Assembly (NCBI GenBank): GCA_964417785.1
Contig: CAYQJO010000191.1
Span: forward strand, 1-8,409
Direction of reading: 5' to 3'
Origin: DAOTUL01 sp034437435
GTDB lineage: Bacteria > Chloroflexota > Anaerolineae > Aggregatilineales > Phototrophicaceae
Length of the DNA stretch: 8,409 nucleotides
Shown here: positions 6,138-8,409 of the stretch, piece by piece
Numbering within the stretch: the stretch's first letter is position 1
Layout of the letters: every line of letters begins with the position of its first letter
Program-made: the position numbers and the translations under genes
The notes under the pieces: model-generated
Database searches by the model: none
The model's input: only the letters and a program-made list of their open reading frames with translations
What the model was told of the DNA's origin: nothing

Positions 6138-6917
6138 ATGGCAACAACAACCGACAATGCAGCCCTGATCGAGGCGATCCGCCAATACTGGAACGACCAT
6201 ATCCATGACCTGGAGATTGCCACCGCGCCGGTGGGCAGCAAAGAGTTCTTCCAGCAGCTAGAAGACTACCGCTTCGATAAGCTGCGCTATCTGCCGGAGG
6301 TGGTCAACTTCTACGGCTATCCGGGCCGCGATGTGCTGGAAGTCGGCTGCGGTGTGGGCCTGGACCTGGCGCGGTTCGCCAAAGGTGGCGCGAATGTCAC
6401 CGGCATCGACCTGGCCGAGACCTCGATTGATCTGGCGAAACAGAACTTCGAGCAGCAAAACCTGGAAGGCGACTTCCGCGTGATGAACGGCGAGGCGATG
6501 GACTTCGAGGACAACAGCTTCGATATGGTCTACGCACACGGCGTCATCCAGTACACCGCCGACGCGCAAAAGCTGGTGGACGAGATGTACCGGGTGGTCA
6601 AACCCGGCGGCGAGGTCATCATGATGGTGTACAACCGCATCTCGTGGCTGAACGCGCTGTCGGCCATCACCAAAGTCGATCTGGAACACGAAGATGCGCC
6701 GGTCCTGAAGAAGTATTCGATCCCGGAATTCAAGAACCTGCTGACCAGTTTCAAGCGGTTGAAGATCGTGCCGGAGCGTTTCCCGGTCCGCTCGCGGCTG
6801 CACACCGGCCTGAAGGGGCAGATATACAACAACGTGTTCGTCGGGACCTACAACCTGCTGCCGAAGGCGGTGGTCCGTCCGACGGGGTGGCATATCATGG
6901 GATTTGCGTATAAATAG
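6138..6917 (+). CDS. class I SAM-dependent methyltransferase
   Basis: This 259-residue soluble protein should transfer a methyl group from S-adenosylmethionine. After an N-terminal helical cap (IRQYWNDHIHDLEI, 14-27), the Rossmann core shows motif I VLEVGCGVGLDLARFA (66-81) with the GxGxG-like SAM loop. It has TGIDLAETSIDLA (88-100) with Asp91 in the place that binds the ribose hydroxyls, NGEAMDFEDNSFDMVYAHGV (117-136), and MYRVVKPGGEVIMMVYNR (150-167), the usual motif after strand 5. The core is complete. The C-terminal part (about 190-259) has a helical segment and the tail WHIMGFAYK and probably forms the acceptor side. The position after the amidotransferase and before a FAD oxidoreductase suggests methylation of a sugar or lipid-linked intermediate. 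Small-molecule or ubiquinone-type methylation cannot be excluded from sequence alone. Confidence 0.9.
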   Translation: MATTTDNAALIEAIRQYWNDHIHDLEIATAPVGSKEFFQQLEDYRFDKLRYLPEVVNFYGYPGRDVLEVGCGVGLDLARFAKGGANVTGIDLAETSIDLAKQNFEQQNLEGDFRVMNGEAMDFEDNSFDMVYAHGVIQYTADAQKLVDEMYRVVKPGGEVIMMVYNRISWLNALSAITKVDLEHEDAPVLKKYSIPEFKNLLTSFKRLKIVPERFPVRSRLHTGLKGQIYNNVFVGTYNLLPKAVVRPTGWHIMGFAYK

Positions 6918-6942
6918 GCGGACGGCGCATGCGCCGTCCGCC
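6917..6942. repeat. perfect 26-bp palindrome overlapping the methyltransferase stop codon
   Basis: GGCGGACGGCGCA is followed directly by its exact reverse complement, with no mismatch. The first base is the G of the TAG stop (6915-6917). The central 20 bases (6920-6939) fit the window's hairpin family: GGACGGCG, CATG, CGCCGTCC. No T-tract follows. It lies 30 bases before the start of the oxidoreductase gene. Confidence 0.88.
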
Positions 6943-6972
6943 GGTAGCAACGGATGGACATATAAAGGCAAA

Positions 6973-8409
6973 ATGATGGACAGAAACATCGGACAATTCA
7001 ACGAGACAACCTATGATGTGGTGGTGGTCGGGGCCGGTGTGACGGGTGCGGCGACCGCCTGGGATGCCGCCAAACGCGGCCTCAAGGTGGCGCTGCTGGA
7101 ACGCGGCGACTTCGGCCATGCAACCTCGGCCAACAGCATGAAGACGGTACACGGCGGCCTGCGCTATTTGCAGGATGCCGATTTGCGGCTGGTGCGCAAG
7201 ATGATCCGCGAGCGCCGGTCACTGATGCAGATCGCGCCCCATCTGGTGCATCCGCTGCCTTTCATGATGCCGACCACGCCGCTGACGGAAAAACTCATGC
7301 GCAGCCGACCGCTGATGCAGGCGGCCATGAAGCTCAACGACATTGTGAGCTTCGACCGCAACCGCACCGGTGATCCGCAGAAGGAACTGCCCAACGGGCG
7401 TGCTATCGGGCGGGACGAGATCAAGGACCTGCTGCCGGGGCTGGAAGATAAGTACACCGGCGCGGTCATCTGGTACGACGCGCAGATTTACAACACCGAA
7501 CGCCTGCTGCTGGCCTTCGTCCGGTCGGCGGCACAGGTCGGGGCGCATGTTGCCAATTACATGCAGGTTGAGGAATTTATCAAGACCCATGACCGGGTGG
7601 TCGGCGTGGTGGCCCGCGACCGGATGACGGGTGAGACGGTGCGCATCCAGGCGAAGATGGTGGTCAACGCCGCCGGGGCCTGGATCGACAACCTGCTGGA
7701 TGATCTGCACCGGGGACCGCGCCTGTTCAATATGTCGGTGGCGGTCAATCTGGTCACGCGGCAGGTCCTGGCCGATTATGGTGTGGGCGTGCAGAGCAAG
7801 CTGGATGTGCCGCAGTCCGACGGCACCAACAAGCGCATCTCGAATATGCTGGTGTTTGCCCCCTGGCGCGAGTATTCGATTGTCGGCACCTTCCACTTCC
7901 CGTATCACGGCGACCCGGACGACTTCCAACTCACCGAGGAGCAGATTCAGCTTTTCCTGGATGAAGCGAACACCGCCTATCCTGGCGCGAATCTGACCCG
8001 CGAGGATGTAAAGTTCGTCCATCGCGGCTTCCTGCCGATGGAGAACCCGGAGGCCGAGCATGTGTCGCTGGTGCGCGAGGGGCAGATTGTCGATCATGAG
8101 GAGGCTGACGGCGTTGCTGGCCTGATCTCGGCAATGGGCGTCAAATGGACGACCGGGCGCTATATGGGCAAGCGGGCGGTCGATCTGGTGTATAAGAAGC
8201 TGGGACAACCCGCGCCGGCCTGCGTCACCGACCGGACCCCGCTCGTGGGTGGACATATCACGCGCTTCTTCGACTACATCGAGCGCCAGACGGAACACGC
8301 GCCGGACGGGATCAGCGCGGCGGTGATGCGGCATCTGGTGTATAACTATGGGTCGGGGTACCGGCAGGGGGTGGGGGGTCTGGAAAAAGGGGCGCATCGT
8401 GGCCGGATA
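6973..8409 (+). CDS. GlpD-like FAD-dependent oxidoreductase, 3' end cut by the window
   Basis: 479 codons are visible, in frame to the edge. The protein belongs to the FAD-dependent glycerol-3-phosphate dehydrogenase family (peripheral membrane enzymes that oxidise glycerol-3-phosphate to dihydroxyacetone phosphate). The dinucleotide fold is YDVVVVGAGVTGAATA (14-29) with Glu43 ending strand 2. The family signature SANSMKTVHGGLRYLQ (52-67) keeps the His, Arg and Tyr that line the GlpD active site (H60, R64, Y65). VNAAGAWID (231-239) and GVKWTTGR (389-396) are the later FAD and substrate motifs. The GVRP motif of E. coli GlpD (Arg317) reads GFLP (352-355), with Leu354 in place of Arg. Arg332 and Lys354 equivalents remain (R368, K391). 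Substrate may therefore differ from glycerol-3-phosphate. Two ATG codons (6973, 6976) are adjacent; AAAGG is upstream. It follows the methyltransferase by 55 bases. Confidence 0.85.
   Translation, partial: MMDRNIGQFNETTYDVVVVGAGVTGAATAWDAAKRGLKVALLERGDFGHATSANSMKTVHGGLRYLQDADLRLVRKMIRERRSLMQIAPHLVHPLPFMMPTTPLTEKLMRSRPLMQAAMKLNDIVSFDRNRTGDPQKELPNGRAIGRDEIKDLLPGLEDKYTGAVIWYDAQIYNTERLLLAFVRSAAQVGAHVANYMQVEEFIKTHDRVVGVVARDRMTGETVRIQAKMVVNAAGAWIDNLLDDLHRGPRLFNMSVAVNLVTRQVLADYGVGVQSKLDVPQSDGTNKRISNMLVFAPWREYSIVGTFHFPYHGDPDDFQLTEEQIQLFLDEANTAYPGANLTREDVKFVHRGFLPMENPEAEHVSLVREGQIVDHEEADGVAGLISAMGVKWTTGRYMGKRAVDLVYKKLGQPAPACVTDRTPLVGGHITRFFDYIERQTEHAPDGISAAVMRHLVYNYGSGYRQGVGGLEKGAHRGRI

Noticed and set aside
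7219..8397. Long open frame on the minus strand opposite the oxidoreductase gene (392 codons)
   Set aside because: Low-complexity His/Arg/Gln-rich translation, antisense to a clear GlpD-family protein.

Overview
This window is a stretch of bacterial chromosome (probably a metagenome scaffold, since it contains a run of exactly 100 N) carrying part of a surface-glycan or exopolysaccharide locus. Coding regions are GC-rich and tightly packed. Gene content plus abundant short GC-rich hairpins between genes recall Chloroflexota (Anaerolineae-like) genomes. That taxonomic guess rests on memory of such genomes and is tentative; nothing here is a phylogenetic marker.

Layout, left to right. Positions 1-294 hold no supported gene: a long imperfect inverted repeat (80-184), a pair of short hairpins (198-245) and the terminator of the next gene (263-284). 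The minus-strand gene at 295-1746 encodes a membrane sugar-phosphate transferase that starts glycan assembly on a polyprenyl-phosphate carrier. An AT-richer, divergent intergenic region follows (1747-2103). On the plus strand come a 55-residue single-span membrane protein (2104-2271) with a strong terminator, a GT4 glycosyltransferase (2484-3683), a 41-bp tandem repeat array broken by the assembly gap (3741-4029), a glutamine-dependent asparagine synthetase-type amidotransferase (4083-5972), a class I SAM methyltransferase (6138-6917), and a GlpD-like FAD-dependent oxidoreductase cut off by the right edge (6973-8409).

How they may work together: the sugar transferase would load the first sugar phosphate on the lipid carrier and the GT4 enzyme would add a further sugar. 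The amidotransferase and methyltransferase could decorate sugars or a carboxylated precursor. The oxidoreductase may supply or modify a phosphate-containing building block. This pathway is inference from neighbourhood; no gene names a specific polysaccharide.

The most interesting signal is non-coding. A family of 20-nt hairpins with an 8-bp stem and 4-nt loop, constant outer pairs GGACG/CGTCC and changing but complementary inner pairs, follows every complete gene in the window. It occurs as inverted pairs, as a tandem array, and in one case as an intrinsic terminator. It is absent from the only intergenic region that lies between two gene starts.
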